Assembly (NCBI GenBank): GCA_022483465.1
Contig: JAKVNF010000002.1
Span: 682,001 to 746,000 of the forward strand
DNA from: Lachnospiraceae bacterium
Lineage (GTDB): Bacteria; Bacillota; Clostridia; Lachnospirales; Lachnospiraceae
Direction: 5' to 3'
DNA length: 64,000 bases
Position numbers and translations under genes: made by a program. Position 1 is the stretch's first letter. Each line of letters begins with the position of its first letter. The notes beneath the pieces were generated by a model. That model saw only the letters and a program-made list of their open reading frames with translations, ran no database searches and was not told where the DNA came from. This document shows, in pieces, positions 1-8,513 of this stretch.

Positions 1-1090
1 TGAAGCGGAACAGGATCACATCGCCGTCCTGTACCACGTAGTCCTTGCCCTCCATGCGGACCAGGCCCTTCTCCCGCGCGTTGGCAAGGGAGCCCTCCTC
101 CAGGAGGGTCTTCCAGTTGACCACCTCGGCCTTGATGAAGCCGCGCTCGAAGTCGGTGTGAATCTTGCCGGCAGCCTGCGGTGCCTTGGTGCCGATCTTG
201 ATCGTCCAGGCTCTGGTCTCATCGGGGCCTGCTGTCAGGAACGACATGAGGCCGAGCGTCCGGTAGGATGCCTTGATCAGCTTGTCCAGGCCGGACTCGG
301 TGATTCCCAGATCCTGAAGGAAGACCTGCTTCTCGTCGTCCTCGAGCTCGGAGATCTCCGCCTCCATCTTGGCGCAGAGGACAAAGACCTCGGAGCCGTT
401 CTCCTTGGCGTACTCCCGGACCTTCTGCACGCCGGGGTTGGAAGCGCCGTCATCCGGGATGTCATCCTCCGACACGTTGCAGGCATAGATCACCGGCTTC
501 CAGGTCAGGAGGCTGTACTCCTTCATCCAGCGGATCTCGTCCTCATCGGTGACTTCCAGGGAGGAAGCGGGCTTGTTCGCCTCCAGCGTCTCCTTGATGC
601 GCTTTAAGAAGTCCAGCTCCCTCGCGGCATCCTTGTCCATGCGGGCGGTCTTGGCCACCTTGGAGATGCGGCGCTCCAGCACCTCCAGATCCGCAAAGAT
701 CAGCTCCAGGTTGATCGTGTCGATATCCCGCATCGGATCCACCGAGCCGTCCACGTGGGTGACATTGGGATCCTCAAAGCAGCGCACCACGTGCACGATG
801 GCATCGCACTCGCGGATGTTTGCGAGGAACTGGTTGCCCAGGCCCTCGCCCTTGGAGGCGCCCTTCACCAGACCTGCGATATCAACAAACTCGATGACCG
901 CAGGGGTGACCTTCTTGGACTGGTACATGGCACCGAGCTTCTTGATCCGCTCATCCGGCACTGCAACCACACCGACGTTGGGGTCGATGGTGCAGAACGG
1001 ATAGTTTGCCACATCCGCACCGGCCTTGGTGAGGGAATTAAACAGGGTGCTCTTTCCGACATTCGGGAGTCCGACGATTCCTAATTTCAT
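1..1090 (-). CDS. ychF: Ribosome-binding ATPase/GTPase YchF (3' end cut by window edge)
   Basis: This is an Obg-family P-loop NTPase that binds ribosomes and prefers ATP; it is nearly universal in bacteria. The reading frame starts at the ATG at 1090 with MKLGIVGLPNVGKST, which contains the Walker A motif. It continues with a switch region (EFVDIAGLVKGASKGEGLG) and an NxxE-type specificity region, and ends in the TGS-like C-terminus, where VVQDGDVILFRF is the last residue run before the window edge. About 363 codons are visible, which matches the family length, so only a few residues are missing. A good promoter lies upstream at 1193-1221. Family assignment is very secure. Confidence 0.96.
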   Translation of the reverse strand, partial: MKLGIVGLPNVGKSTLFNSLTKAGADVANYPFCTIDPNVGVVAVPDERIKKLGAMYQSKKVTPAVIEFVDIAGLVKGASKGEGLGNQFLANIRECDAIVHVVRCFEDPNVTHVDGSVDPMRDIDTINLELIFADLEVLERRISKVAKTARMDKDAARELDFLKRIKETLEANKPASSLEVTDEDEIRWMKEYSLLTWKPVIYACNVSEDDIPDDGASNPGVQKVREYAKENGSEVFVLCAKMEAEISELEDDEKQVFLQDLGITESGLDKLIKASYRTLGLMSFLTAGPDETRAWTIKIGTKAPQAAGKIHTDFERGFIKAEVVNWKTLLEEGSLANAREKGLVRMEGKDYVVQDGDVILFRF

Positions 1091-1192
1091 CTCTTCTTGC
1101 CTCTTTCCAGACGGGTTGTGCCAGGGCACGCCGTCCAACATTAATCAGGATTGTCCGCTGCGCCGGGATCATCCGCGCAGGTGACGAAACGC

Positions 1193-1221
1193 ATTATACC
1201 GCCAAACGGGGAGCAGCTCAA
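1193..1221 (-). promoter_or_regulatory. Sigma-A-type promoter of ychF
   Basis: On the minus strand a TTGAGC -35 box (1216-1221) is followed by a 17-bp spacer and a perfect TATAAT -10 box (1193-1198), about 100 bp upstream of the ychF ATG. Spacing and orientation fit a vegetative promoter. Predicted from sequence only. Confidence 0.7.
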
Positions 1222-1517
1222 TTGCTTCCGGGCATCAAGGGAACAGGCCTGTTTTGTAAAACGATACCGGCACAGAAAATTCGCCAATCATTTATCAGGC
1301 TCTGCGAAGACAAATATCATATCGTGTAATTACATTTTATAATTTAGACTAAGTTTGACCAGCCCCGAATCTAAGGATGGGCTGTTGCAGGAGAAACCAA
1401 TGACGAGAGCAACCTCATGAGTCTCTGCCGAAGCTGTCATGAAAAAATTCACGAAAAGCGAGGCGACAGATAAAGGCAGTTCCCTTCTCTCAAAAGGAAC
1501 TGCCTTTACTTCAATGA
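1222..1517. other. Intergenic DNA between ychF promoter and interrupted toxin gene
   Basis: I see no convincing gene here. The stretch holds a perfect 12-bp inverted repeat at 1472-1507, listed separately, just beyond the stop codon of the split toxin gene. The short open frames lack ribosome-binding sites and family resemblance. Confidence 0.5.
1472..1507. terminator. Hairpin terminator after the split toxin gene
   Basis: A perfect 12-bp stem (AAAGGCAGTTCC / GGAACTGCCTTT) with a 12-nt loop lies 10 bp beyond the stop codon of the toxin 3' fragment. The U-tract is weak on both strands, so strength is uncertain. Confidence 0.55.
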
Positions 1518-1737
1518 TCAATATGCATTTTTTAGTGCCTTAAGCTGGTCTCTTTTCGCGTAAATTACGTTCATGACATAGACTCTTCCTGATGTTTCAT
1601 CCGGCCTGTAGTAGATATAAAAATTGGCGTTAGTAAGAAAACGGGTTGATAAGCTCCAAAGCATTTTAGCAGAAGTATAAAATATGCCGTTTTGTACATT
1701 CTGCTGTACAACGGCCTTCTCTAACTTGAACTACAAT

Positions 1738-1760
1738 AGTCTTGCCAGGAGGGCAAGACT
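1738..1760 (+). promoter_or_regulatory. Hairpin with the transposase Shine-Dalgarno in its loop
   Basis: A perfect 9-bp stem (AGTCTTGCC / GGCAAGACT) with loop AGGAG ends on the base before the transposase ATG at 1761. The AGGAGG ribosome-binding site is in the loop and top of the stem, so folding would limit initiation. The same structure occurs in copies 2 (5824-5846) and 3 (40221-40243). Confidence 0.7.
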
Positions 1761-2789
1761 ATGAGCTGCATTGAGCGCATACTGACCGAAGCCAGAGATC
1801 TTTCCAGGGACGACCTGATTCTTCTTGTTAACAAGCTCATGGAGGGCTTCTCCCATGAGAGTGCAACCTCTTCTCCGAAGAAGATGATTGCTCCCCGTTT
1901 GGATTGTCCGATCTGCCATTCCAATGCTCATGTTGTTAGGAATGGACACAAACATGGAAAACAGGCATACATCTGCAGGCAATGTGGAACGTCATTTGTT
2001 ACAACGAGCAACACTTTGCTCTCAGGCTCACACTTTGGTACTGAGATCTGGACCAAGGTTCTGGAAGAGACGCTCAGGGGGACCTCTCTGGATAAGACGG
2101 TCAAGTCACTTGCCAGCCATGGATGCAAGATCAGCCATAGCAGTCTGTTCTTCATGCGGCATAAGATCATGCTTGCTCTCGAGGACATGCAGGTGGAGCA
2201 GCCAGCCACGGTGGAAGATGTCGTGGAAGCGGATGAAACCTACGTTCCGGAGTCCAAAAAAGGTACGAAATTTGGCCCTGAGGCCAGTCGAAAGCCCCGC
2301 AAGCGTGGCACTCCCGCATCCAAACGCGGCCTTTCAGACGAGCAGATCTGTATCTGCACCGCAGTACAGCGCAAGACTGGCGATCTGATCGTGAAATCCG
2401 AGAACCGGGCAAGGCCTTCCAGTGCGGATGTTGTTGATATCTATACTGGTCATGTCCAGAAGGGAACACTTTTCCTGACGGACGGCATGAATGTGTATCC
2501 AAGACTGGGCAAGATCCTGGGAATCACGGTCATGAATGTGAAGAAGGAGTCGGCAAGTTTCTTCAATCTGAACACTGTGAACAACCTTCACTCCTTTATC
2601 AAGCACCGCTATATCGAATATCGCGGCGTGGCTACCAAGTATTTGAACCGTTACAACCTCGTATTCCGGGCAGCGTACAGGCAGAGGACCACGATTGGGG
2701 AACTTGCGGACGCTCTCTTTGCATCCAGGAATCCCAAGAAGGTACACCATTATGGAGATGTTAAGGAGCTCAATCTGCTTGCAATTTGA
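1761..2789 (+). CDS. IS1595-family transposase (ISXO2-like), copy 1
   Basis: A 342-residue DDE-type transposase. The N-terminus has a zinc ribbon (CPICHSNAHVVRNGHKHG followed by CRQCGTSF, about residues 49-80) used for end recognition. The catalytic domain carries VEADETYVPESKKG, TDGMNVY and the family signature NTVNNLHSFIKHRYIEYRGV, which leads into a KYLNRYNLVFRA tail. The gene is intact and fills most of the element. The start is fixed by AGGAGG 8 bases upstream, held in the hairpin at 1738-1760. It could also mobilise the MITE at 55437-55744. Confidence 0.93.
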   Translation: MSCIERILTEARDLSRDDLILLVNKLMEGFSHESATSSPKKMIAPRLDCPICHSNAHVVRNGHKHGKQAYICRQCGTSFVTTSNTLLSGSHFGTEIWTKVLEETLRGTSLDKTVKSLASHGCKISHSSLFFMRHKIMLALEDMQVEQPATVEDVVEADETYVPESKKGTKFGPEASRKPRKRGTPASKRGLSDEQICICTAVQRKTGDLIVKSENRARPSSADVVDIYTGHVQKGTLFLTDGMNVYPRLGKILGITVMNVKKESASFFNLNTVNNLHSFIKHRYIEYRGVATKYLNRYNLVFRAAYRQRTTIGELADALFASRNPKKVHHYGDVKELNLLAI

Positions 2790-3066
2790 TGACTACAAGA
2801 TGCACTTATTGCTTATCAACCCGTTTTCTTACTAACGCCTAAAAATTTTTGGCGATGATCTTTCGGACGCCTCGGCTATGCCAAGGCTCCTTATCTACCG
2901 GAGCGATACTTACAGCCATAAAAGACAGCTTCTCGATCTCTTTGCGAATTGCACGGATGTAATCCAATGCAATATCTGGTACAAGAAGTGTATAAGCGAT
3001 GTAATCTCTGATCTCCAGAAGATCCGCTTCAGCATCAGGAGTGATGATAATGTCAAAGGAATCCAC

Positions 3067-3363
3067 TTACTTCAGACTCCTTTCCAGATCATCAAATACA
3101 TCGTTCATAGGTCTGCCCTCACCGGCAACAGATTGAGCATAGCTATGGGATAATTTCGCATCAAGCCGGTCTTTAGACATGCTGTCCATTGTTTCCAGTT
3201 CCGCTGGCACCGTCAAAGAAAACGGGATGCCTCTGTGATAGATGATCTGGCGATACAGCGAATTGATTACGACAGACGATGGAATTCCCAACTTCTGCAG
3301 AATGTCTTCTGCTTCAATCTTGATATTCGTTTCAACGCGAGCGCTGACTGTTGAATCTTTCAT
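3067..3363 (-). CDS. RelB/DinJ-family antitoxin
   Basis: A ribbon-helix-helix antitoxin of 98 residues that would neutralise the adjacent toxin and autorepress the operon. The start is the ATG at 3363 (MKDSTVSARVETNIK), chosen because GGAGG lies 8 bases upstream; a GTG at 3372 is too close to that site. The N-terminal VSARVETNIKIEAEDILQ is the DNA-binding strand and helix typical of RelB/DinJ, and IPFSLTVP is the usual linker. Its stop codon abuts the toxin GTG start, so the pair was co-translated. Because the toxin is split by an IS, this is now an orphan antitoxin. Confidence 0.85.
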   Translation of the reverse strand: MKDSTVSARVETNIKIEAEDILQKLGIPSSVVINSLYRQIIYHRGIPFSLTVPAELETMDSMSKDRLDAKLSHSYAQSVAGEGRPMNDVFDDLERSLK

Positions 3364-4072
3364 GGTAAGCACCTCCTTTGATTAGATTGTAATGCATTGT
3401 TTTGCAGATCGCAATACATATCGGAGTAACTGACCGGGAGGAGCGGGATAAATCCCTAACGCTTTAATCGCAAAAGACCGGCGCCCCCTCTCGTGTGCGT
3501 TTTTTCCGGTTCAAACGAGTCTTGTGTACCCTGGGTGGGTGATTCTCTGCCTTGAACGTAGATCTCCCCCTGGGTCGTTGCTCCAGCTGATCTCCCTGTC
3601 TCTGTTGCACAGGGTATAGAAAAGCCACTGCTTCTCGTGTACAATGGCTGCTGCCAAACAATCCAAGGAGTACACGGAGCAATGGTCAGTCTCTCAAACA
3701 AAAGCCCCAGCATCCATGTCATTTCAGAATGCTCAATAAGCCTTCTGGCTGAATACGCCAGGTTTACATTTCTTCACCGTTTCAGATGCTCATTGTTAGG
3801 GGCGGGCAATAAGATTCCCAAGGGGGGCTGTTTCAGCCCCAACGCCAACACCGGATCGTTCTCCTCTTCTATCAACCTATCAGCCGCCTTCCCCATAATC
3901 CTTTCACATCACATCGCCTTGATTTGACCATCCCATTATGTAAACGAAGAAGTGCCGCGACATTACAAAAGATATGGCCAGTTCTCTTTTTGAGGCCATT
4001 TCAGCTTATAGCCAAAAAGCCGCCGATCTTTCGACCGATGGCCCTCATTATGACATTCCTTCAACAATGCGT
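3364..4072. other. Gene-poor accessory DNA between antitoxin and IS605-type element
   Basis: About 700 bp without a gene I can identify. Short open frames exist on both strands (for example 3637-3927 plus and 3456-3722 minus), but none has a clear ribosome-binding site or recognisable domain. The stretch may be decayed mobile-element DNA. The antitoxin promoter should lie in the first 100 bp. Confidence 0.4.
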
Positions 4073-4330
4073 GTCAACTACTCACGACTAAAGTCGCGAG
4101 CTTGTAGAAAAGGCTTCCTATTCCGAAGAACAGGTTGCCCCTTCAACAACTTACCCGGATACAGCCGGCTCGCACAAGTCCCGCAGGAGCCTGTGTGGAG
4201 GTCAGCCAATTAGGGGGCGGTTATCCTAGCGAGTTGCCATGCTAGGGTCACATGTCAACAGTTACTATGTTAAGGCTGTTTTGGCCGTAACAATCAATGC
4301 TTTGGCAAGGATATTCTGCGCCGCGTTCTG
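4073..4330 (-). ncRNA. Candidate omega RNA (right-end guide RNA) of the tnpB element
   Basis: TnpB nucleases of this superfamily use an RNA made from the 3' end of tnpB through the right end of the element. The minus-strand segment from the tnpB stop (4265) to the end hairpin (4081-4100) is about 190 bases, GC-rich, non-coding and able to fold, which fits such an RNA. Its guide would be the DNA just outside 4073. The call is by position and family knowledge only, and the bounds are approximate. Confidence 0.4.
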
Positions 4331-5529
4331 ATCACGCATGTGGTGCGTACCGCATACAGGGCACGTCCATTCTCTGGCAGAAAGCGGCAGCATGTACTTG
4401 TCTTTCAGCACATGCCCGCAGTGGCTGCATGTCTGTGTTGTATATTGCGGGGAAACCAGAATAACGGTTTTGCCGTACATGTCTGCTTTCTGCTGCAATA
4501 ACGAAAGCAGTGTGCGCCATCCTGCATCGCTGATGCTTTTTGCAAGGCAGTGATTTTTAAGAAGGTTGCGTACCTTTAAGTTTTCTGCGGCGATAAGGTC
4601 TTGGTTTTCGACCATACGCTTGGAGATCACATTTAGATACTCGTCCCTCTGCCTTGCAATATGACGCTGTGTTTGGCTAGCTTCCTGCGCTGTTTCTGAT
4701 AGTTTTTGGCATCTGCCAGTTTTTTCCCGTTTTGCCTGGCGGCTTCCGCCTTACGGGACAGGGAACGCTGCTGCTTTTCAATTCTGTGTTCTGATACTTT
4801 ACGAAAGCGCTTGTTTTCGATGGCGTTGCCGTCGGAATCGTTGGCAAGATCCAGAAGGTTAAGATCAATGCCGCATTGCCTGCCGGTTTTTGGAAGAGCC
4901 TGCTTAAACGGTGTTTCAGACGATATCTGAAGCGATACCCAGTATTCACCGGCAGCATCGCGGCGAATGGTAACTGTCCCGATTCTGGTGTCCTCGTTAT
5001 GCGATAACAGCATGTCAATGATTTTTGGAGAACCATCGCAGCGCACTTTCCCGAGCTTCGGCAGCATAATGTGATGCCTGTCCACAAAGCGAACAGTGCC
5101 ATCCGAAAAGCCTGTACTTTGTGCGTTGTAGTGGCAGTTTGTCTGCCATGTCTGCTCGGCTGACTTTTTATGCAGTGCCGGTACACCTGTATGGCGTTCT
5201 TTCATGTTTTTCCATGCAGTCCGATAATTGCGGATACCATTTTCTACAGTCTGGCAGTCCACATCTTTTCCATAAAGATATGGCAGTGCATTCTTAATTG
5301 CAGCCGCATTGCAGGAAACACTCTTCAGATAAGCGATGCGATCTCTGTCAGCAGGAACAAAATCAGCGGTTTTCTTCAAGTGGTAGATCTCATTATTGCA
5401 TGCTACCAGATGATTGTAGGCAGAACGCTGCGCACCATCATTGACAGCAACAAGCCGCTTCCCCGCCTCAGATAAATGAAGTTTTAGCAATACGCCGATA
5501 TGATATGGCATTTCAGAGCAAGCACGCAT
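4265..5529 (-). pseudogene. tnpB: TnpB RNA-guided nuclease gene, frameshifted
   Basis: The start is the ATG at 5529 (MRACSEMPYHIG), with AGGAAG upstream. Frame one runs to about 4633 and covers the N-terminal helical part and the first RuvC aspartate (CGIDLNLLDLAND). The rest is in another frame (to 4265) and holds the second RuvC acidic residue (IAAENLKV), the zinc finger (CSHCG ... CPVCG) and the final RuvC aspartate (MRDQNAAQNI). A one-base deletion near 4660-4675, after KLAK and before QRHIARQRDEYLN, explains the break. All catalytic residues survive on either side, so the damage is recent. No TnpA is present. Confidence 0.88.
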
Positions 5530-5711
5530 AACAGCTTCCTTTCGACTTGGCCGCTTACCTGTACCGTGATCTGCCACACACCAAATATGTCAGATTTTTG
5601 GGGAGAAAGCAAAGTTTTTCAATATTTTTTTGCCTCTGGCAGGCGAAACGGCTGAGCGCCAATTCCTCCCATGGTTAAAACCACGGGAATCCTTGGCGCA
5701 GTTTTTGAAAT

Positions 5712-6925
5712 GGCGTTAGTAAGAAAACGGGTTGATAAGCTCCAAAGCATTTTAGCAGAAGTATAAAATATGCCGTTTTGTACATTCTGCTGTACAACGG
5801 CCTTCTCTAACTTGAACTACAATAGTCTTGCCAGGAGGGCAAGACTATGAGCTGCATTGAGCGCATACTGACCGAAGCCAGAGATCTTTCCAGGGACGAC
5901 CTGATTCTTCTTGTTAACAAGCTCATGGAGGGCTTCTCCCATGAGAGTGCAACCTCTTCTCCGAAGAAGATGATTGCTCCCCGTTTGGATTGTCCGATCT
6001 GCCATTCCAATGCTCATGTTGTTAGGAATGGACACAAACATGGAAAACAGGCATACATCTGCAGGCAATGTGGAACGTCATTTGTTACAACGAGCAACAC
6101 TTTGCTCTCAGGCTCACACTTTGGTACTGAGATCTGGACCAAGGTTCTGGAAGAGACGCTCAGGGGGACCTCTCTGGATAAGACGGTCAAGTCACTTGCC
6201 AGCCATGGATGCAAGATCAGCCATAGCAGTCTGTTCTTCATGCGGCATAAGATCATGCTTGCTCTCGAGGACATGCAGGTGGAGCAGCCAGCCACGGTGG
6301 AAGATGTCGTGGAAGCGGATGAAACCTACGTTCCGGAGTCCAAAAAAGGTACGAAATTTGGCCCTGATGCCAGTCGAAAGCCCCGCAAGCGTGGCACTCC
6401 CGCATCCAAACGCGGCCTTTCAGACGAGCAGATCTGTATCTGCACCGCAGTACAGCGCAAGACTGGCGATCTGATCGTGAAATCCGAGAACCGGGCAAGG
6501 CCTTCCAGTGCGGATGTTGTTGATATCTATACTGGTCATGTCCAGAAGGGAACACTTTTCCTGACGGACGGCATGAATGTGTATCCAAGACTGGGCAAGA
6601 TCCTGGGAATCACGGTCATGAATGTGAAGAAGGAGTCGGCAAGTTTCTTCAATCTGAACACTGTGAACAACCTTCACTCCTTTATCAAGCACCGCTATAT
6701 CGAATATCGCGGCGTGGCTACCAAGTATTTGAACCGTTACAACCTCGTATTCCGGGCAGCGTACAGGCAGAGGACCACGATTGGGGAACTTGCGGACGCT
6801 CTCTTTGCATCCAGGAATCCCAAGAAGGTACACCATTATGGAGATGTTAAGGAGCTCAATCTGCTTGCAATTTGATGACTACAAGATGCACTTATTGCTT
6901 ATCAACCCGTTTTCTTACTAACGCC
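5712..6925 (+). mobile_element. IS1595-family insertion sequence, copy 2
   Basis: A 1214-bp element with the same inverted repeats as copy 1 and an exact 8-bp target duplication, TTTGAAAT (5704-5711 and 6926-6933). It inserted at the left edge of the IS605-type element. The ribosome-binding-site hairpin is at 5824-5846. The only base difference from copy 1 that I can see changes Glu to Asp in the transposase (GPEASRK versus GPDASRK). Confidence 0.95.
5847..6875 (+). CDS. IS1595-family transposase, copy 2
   Basis: A 342-residue intact transposase identical to copy 1 except for one Glu-to-Asp change in the linker GPDASRKPRKRG, outside the catalytic motifs. The zinc ribbon CPICH...CRQCG, VEADETY and NNLHSFIKHRY motifs are all present. 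Translation should be limited by the hairpin that ends on the base before its ATG. Confidence 0.93.
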   Translation: MSCIERILTEARDLSRDDLILLVNKLMEGFSHESATSSPKKMIAPRLDCPICHSNAHVVRNGHKHGKQAYICRQCGTSFVTTSNTLLSGSHFGTEIWTKVLEETLRGTSLDKTVKSLASHGCKISHSSLFFMRHKIMLALEDMQVEQPATVEDVVEADETYVPESKKGTKFGPDASRKPRKRGTPASKRGLSDEQICICTAVQRKTGDLIVKSENRARPSSADVVDIYTGHVQKGTLFLTDGMNVYPRLGKILGITVMNVKKESASFFNLNTVNNLHSFIKHRYIEYRGVATKYLNRYNLVFRAAYRQRTTIGELADALFASRNPKKVHHYGDVKELNLLAI

Positions 6926-6933
6926 TTTGAAAT

Positions 6934-7207
6934 ATAGGTTGCCGCTCCTGTGTTCCCCCGGGTCTTTCCATCCGGATGGAGCTGGGGCGGTCCCTCTGGT
7001 TTTCACAGATCGGCTGATCTTCTGTTCCGCTCTTTTCCTGCCGCAGGAAAGTGCACCACTTGTGCCCCATAAGCCGCTACGGCGCAGCTGTATTGATTTT
7101 TTTTGCACTCGGATTCTGACTGTGCGGATGTCGCGTCCTTTTGGTTTTTTCACCGGAAGTGACGACACGTTCTGTTGCAGATCCAACGCTTCTTTCTTCT
7201 GATCCGA
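6934..7207. other. Intergenic DNA between IS1595 copy 2 and the permease gene
   Basis: About 270 bp with no gene I can support. It is downstream of the minus-strand permease gene and should contain its terminator, but I see no strong hairpin with a U-tract. Confidence 0.4.
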
Positions 7208-7210
7208 CGA

Positions 7211-8473
7211 TCAGAAGCCCAGAAGATACAGGATGGTCGCCACGATGGTGCTGGTGAGCCCGACAAGCGCCTCATAGGGGATCAGCTTCATGCGCTTCTC
7301 AATGCTCATGTAGACAGAGCCGCCGGTGGCGTGGAAGAAGGAGCCGTGGGGGAGCGAGTCGATCACGGTGGCGCCCGCATGAATCATCGCCGCGGCAGAG
7401 AGCGCGGGAACACCGGCGTCCAGCAGCGTCGAGGAAAAGGTCTGTGCAGCAACGGTAGAGCCTGCGGTCGTGGAAGCGGTTGCGCCTGCCATCAGGATGC
7501 CGGAGAGCGGCGCCAGCACAAAGGCGGGCATATTCATGGCCTCCAGAAGACTCGTCACATCGGTCTGCAGCGCAGATGCCTTGATGATGCCGGCGATGGT
7601 GCCCGTGCCGATCAGCAGGATGGCGACGCCGATGACCTTGGAGAGGCCGAACTCCGTGATGGGGATGAGCTCCTTTCCCCTGCCGGTTGCAAGCACGCAG
7701 ACCAGACCGCCGATGGGCAGTGCGATCAAGGGATCAATGGAGATCCCGCACAGAGGACGAAGCGCCAGGAGCAGGATGACCGCCAGAGGCCCAACAAAGG
7801 CCTGGATAAAGGACGGGAGCTCTGCCTCGCTCCCGGTTTCCAGATCCGCGGAGGTAATCGCATCGCCCTGCTTCTTCGTCAGCATCGAGGCAAGCAGAAT
7901 GGTCACGACAAGGGCGCAGAGTGCCGGGATGATGTTCTTGAGCATGACGGAGGTCAAATCGACTTGGAACGCCTCCGAGACGGCGATGGTATTGGGATTC
8001 GGGGAGATGATATTTCCGGCCTTTCCGCCGCCGACCATGGCAAGAAGAACTCCGCTCTTTGAGAGGCCGGCCTCTTCCCCGATGGCCAGGGCGATGGGTG
8101 CCACCGTGATGACGGAAATATCGATAAAGACACCGACCGCGCAGATGATCATGGTTGCGATGGCGATGGCAGCCACCGCGCGCTTCTCGCCGAGCTTCTC
8201 CACGATGGTCTCCGCAATCTTCTGTGCGGAGTTCGTCTTGATCAGGGCCCCGGCAAGTATGCCGCTGGTGAGAATCCGGAGGACGGAGGACATCATGGAA
8301 CCCGCTCCGCTCACCATGGTGTCGATCGTTCCCTGCAGACCGCCGCCTCCCAAAATTCCGCCGATGAGTGCGCCGATGATCAGGCTGTAGGCGGGCGATA
8401 TCTTTCGGATGATCAGGATGATGGCGATGGCAAGACCAATCAGCGCGCCAAGTGTAGTAAATGTGACATTCAT
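7211..8473 (-). CDS. GntP-family permease, probably glycerate/gluconate:H+ symporter
   Basis: A 420-residue membrane protein with about 12 hydrophobic segments throughout. Family hallmarks include the glycine-rich SLIIGALIGGILGGGGLQG near the N-terminus, the internal MVGGGKAGNIISPNPNT loop, and the late HAGATVIDSLPHGSFFHATGG motif typical of GntP/GntT. GntP proteins import aldonic or related acids with protons. The gene lies 40 bp downstream of a glycerate kinase gene, which points to glycerate as substrate, although gluconate cannot be excluded. It is probably the second gene of a two-gene operon controlled by the divergent CdaR-type regulator. Confidence 0.88.
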   Translation of the reverse strand: MNVTFTTLGALIGLAIAIILIIRKISPAYSLIIGALIGGILGGGGLQGTIDTMVSGAGSMMSSVLRILTSGILAGALIKTNSAQKIAETIVEKLGEKRAVAAIAIATMIICAVGVFIDISVITVAPIALAIGEEAGLSKSGVLLAMVGGGKAGNIISPNPNTIAVSEAFQVDLTSVMLKNIIPALCALVVTILLASMLTKKQGDAITSADLETGSEAELPSFIQAFVGPLAVILLLALRPLCGISIDPLIALPIGGLVCVLATGRGKELIPITEFGLSKVIGVAILLIGTGTIAGIIKASALQTDVTSLLEAMNMPAFVLAPLSGILMAGATASTTAGSTVAAQTFSSTLLDAGVPALSAAAMIHAGATVIDSLPHGSFFHATGGSVYMSIEKRMKLIPYEALVGLTSTIVATILYLLGF

Positions 8474-8513
8474 CTCAATACTCTCCCTCTATGATGATCT
8501 GTGTTGTTCTGTT

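Larger units (their letters stand above)
1626..2839 (+). mobile_element. IS1595-family insertion sequence, copy 1
   Basis: A 1214-bp element bounded by near-perfect terminal inverted repeats of about 29 bp that begin GGCGTTAGTAAGAAAACG. It is flanked by an exact 8-bp target duplication, TAAAAATT (1618-1625 and 2840-2847), the duplication size typical of IS1595. It carries one transposase gene and a hairpin that encloses the transposase ribosome-binding site. It differs from copy 2 (5712-6925) by a single visible base, so these two copies separated recently. It splits the toxin gene of a toxin-antitoxin pair. Confidence 0.95.
1518..3066 (-). pseudogene. RelE/ParE-family toxin, split by an IS1595-family insertion
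   Basis: The N-terminal 75 codons (2840-3066, start GTG at 3066 directly after the antitoxin stop, TAAGTG) read MDSFDIIITPDAEADLLEIRDY and run to IIAKNF, where the IS end supplies a stop. The C-terminal part resumes across the element at 1518-1625 as NFYIYYRPDETSGRVYVMN and ends KALKNAY. Joining the parts at the duplicated octamer TAAAAATT restores one uninterrupted frame of about 109 residues, the usual size for RelE/ParE ribonuclease or gyrase toxins. The family call rests on the pattern of the N-terminal helices and the late YxxxxxxVYVxxVxYAKRD strand. The toxin is now almost certainly inactive while the antitoxin stays intact. Confidence 0.85.
4073..5703 (-). mobile_element. IS605-type element carrying only tnpB (IS200/IS605 superfamily)
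   Basis: The element has no tnpA. It consists of a tnpB gene flanked by subterminal imperfect hairpins instead of terminal inverted repeats. The right-end hairpin is CTCACGACT / AGTCGCGAG at 4081-4100. The left-end palindrome spans 5656-5699, with arms GCGCCAA / TTGGCGC around CCATGGTTAAAACCACGG. These folded ends are what the HUH transposase TnpA recognises in this superfamily. Outer boundaries are approximate. Copy 2 of the IS1595 element inserted just beyond the left end. Confidence 0.8.

Noticed and set aside
3637-3927. 96-codon plus-strand frame in the accessory gap
   Set aside because: No ribosome-binding site, no family resemblance, and overlapping minus-strand frames are equally poor.
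7175-8062. 295-codon open frame opposite the GntP gene
   Set aside because: Composition is Gln-, Gly- and Asp-rich and repetitive; the minus-strand permease explains the DNA.
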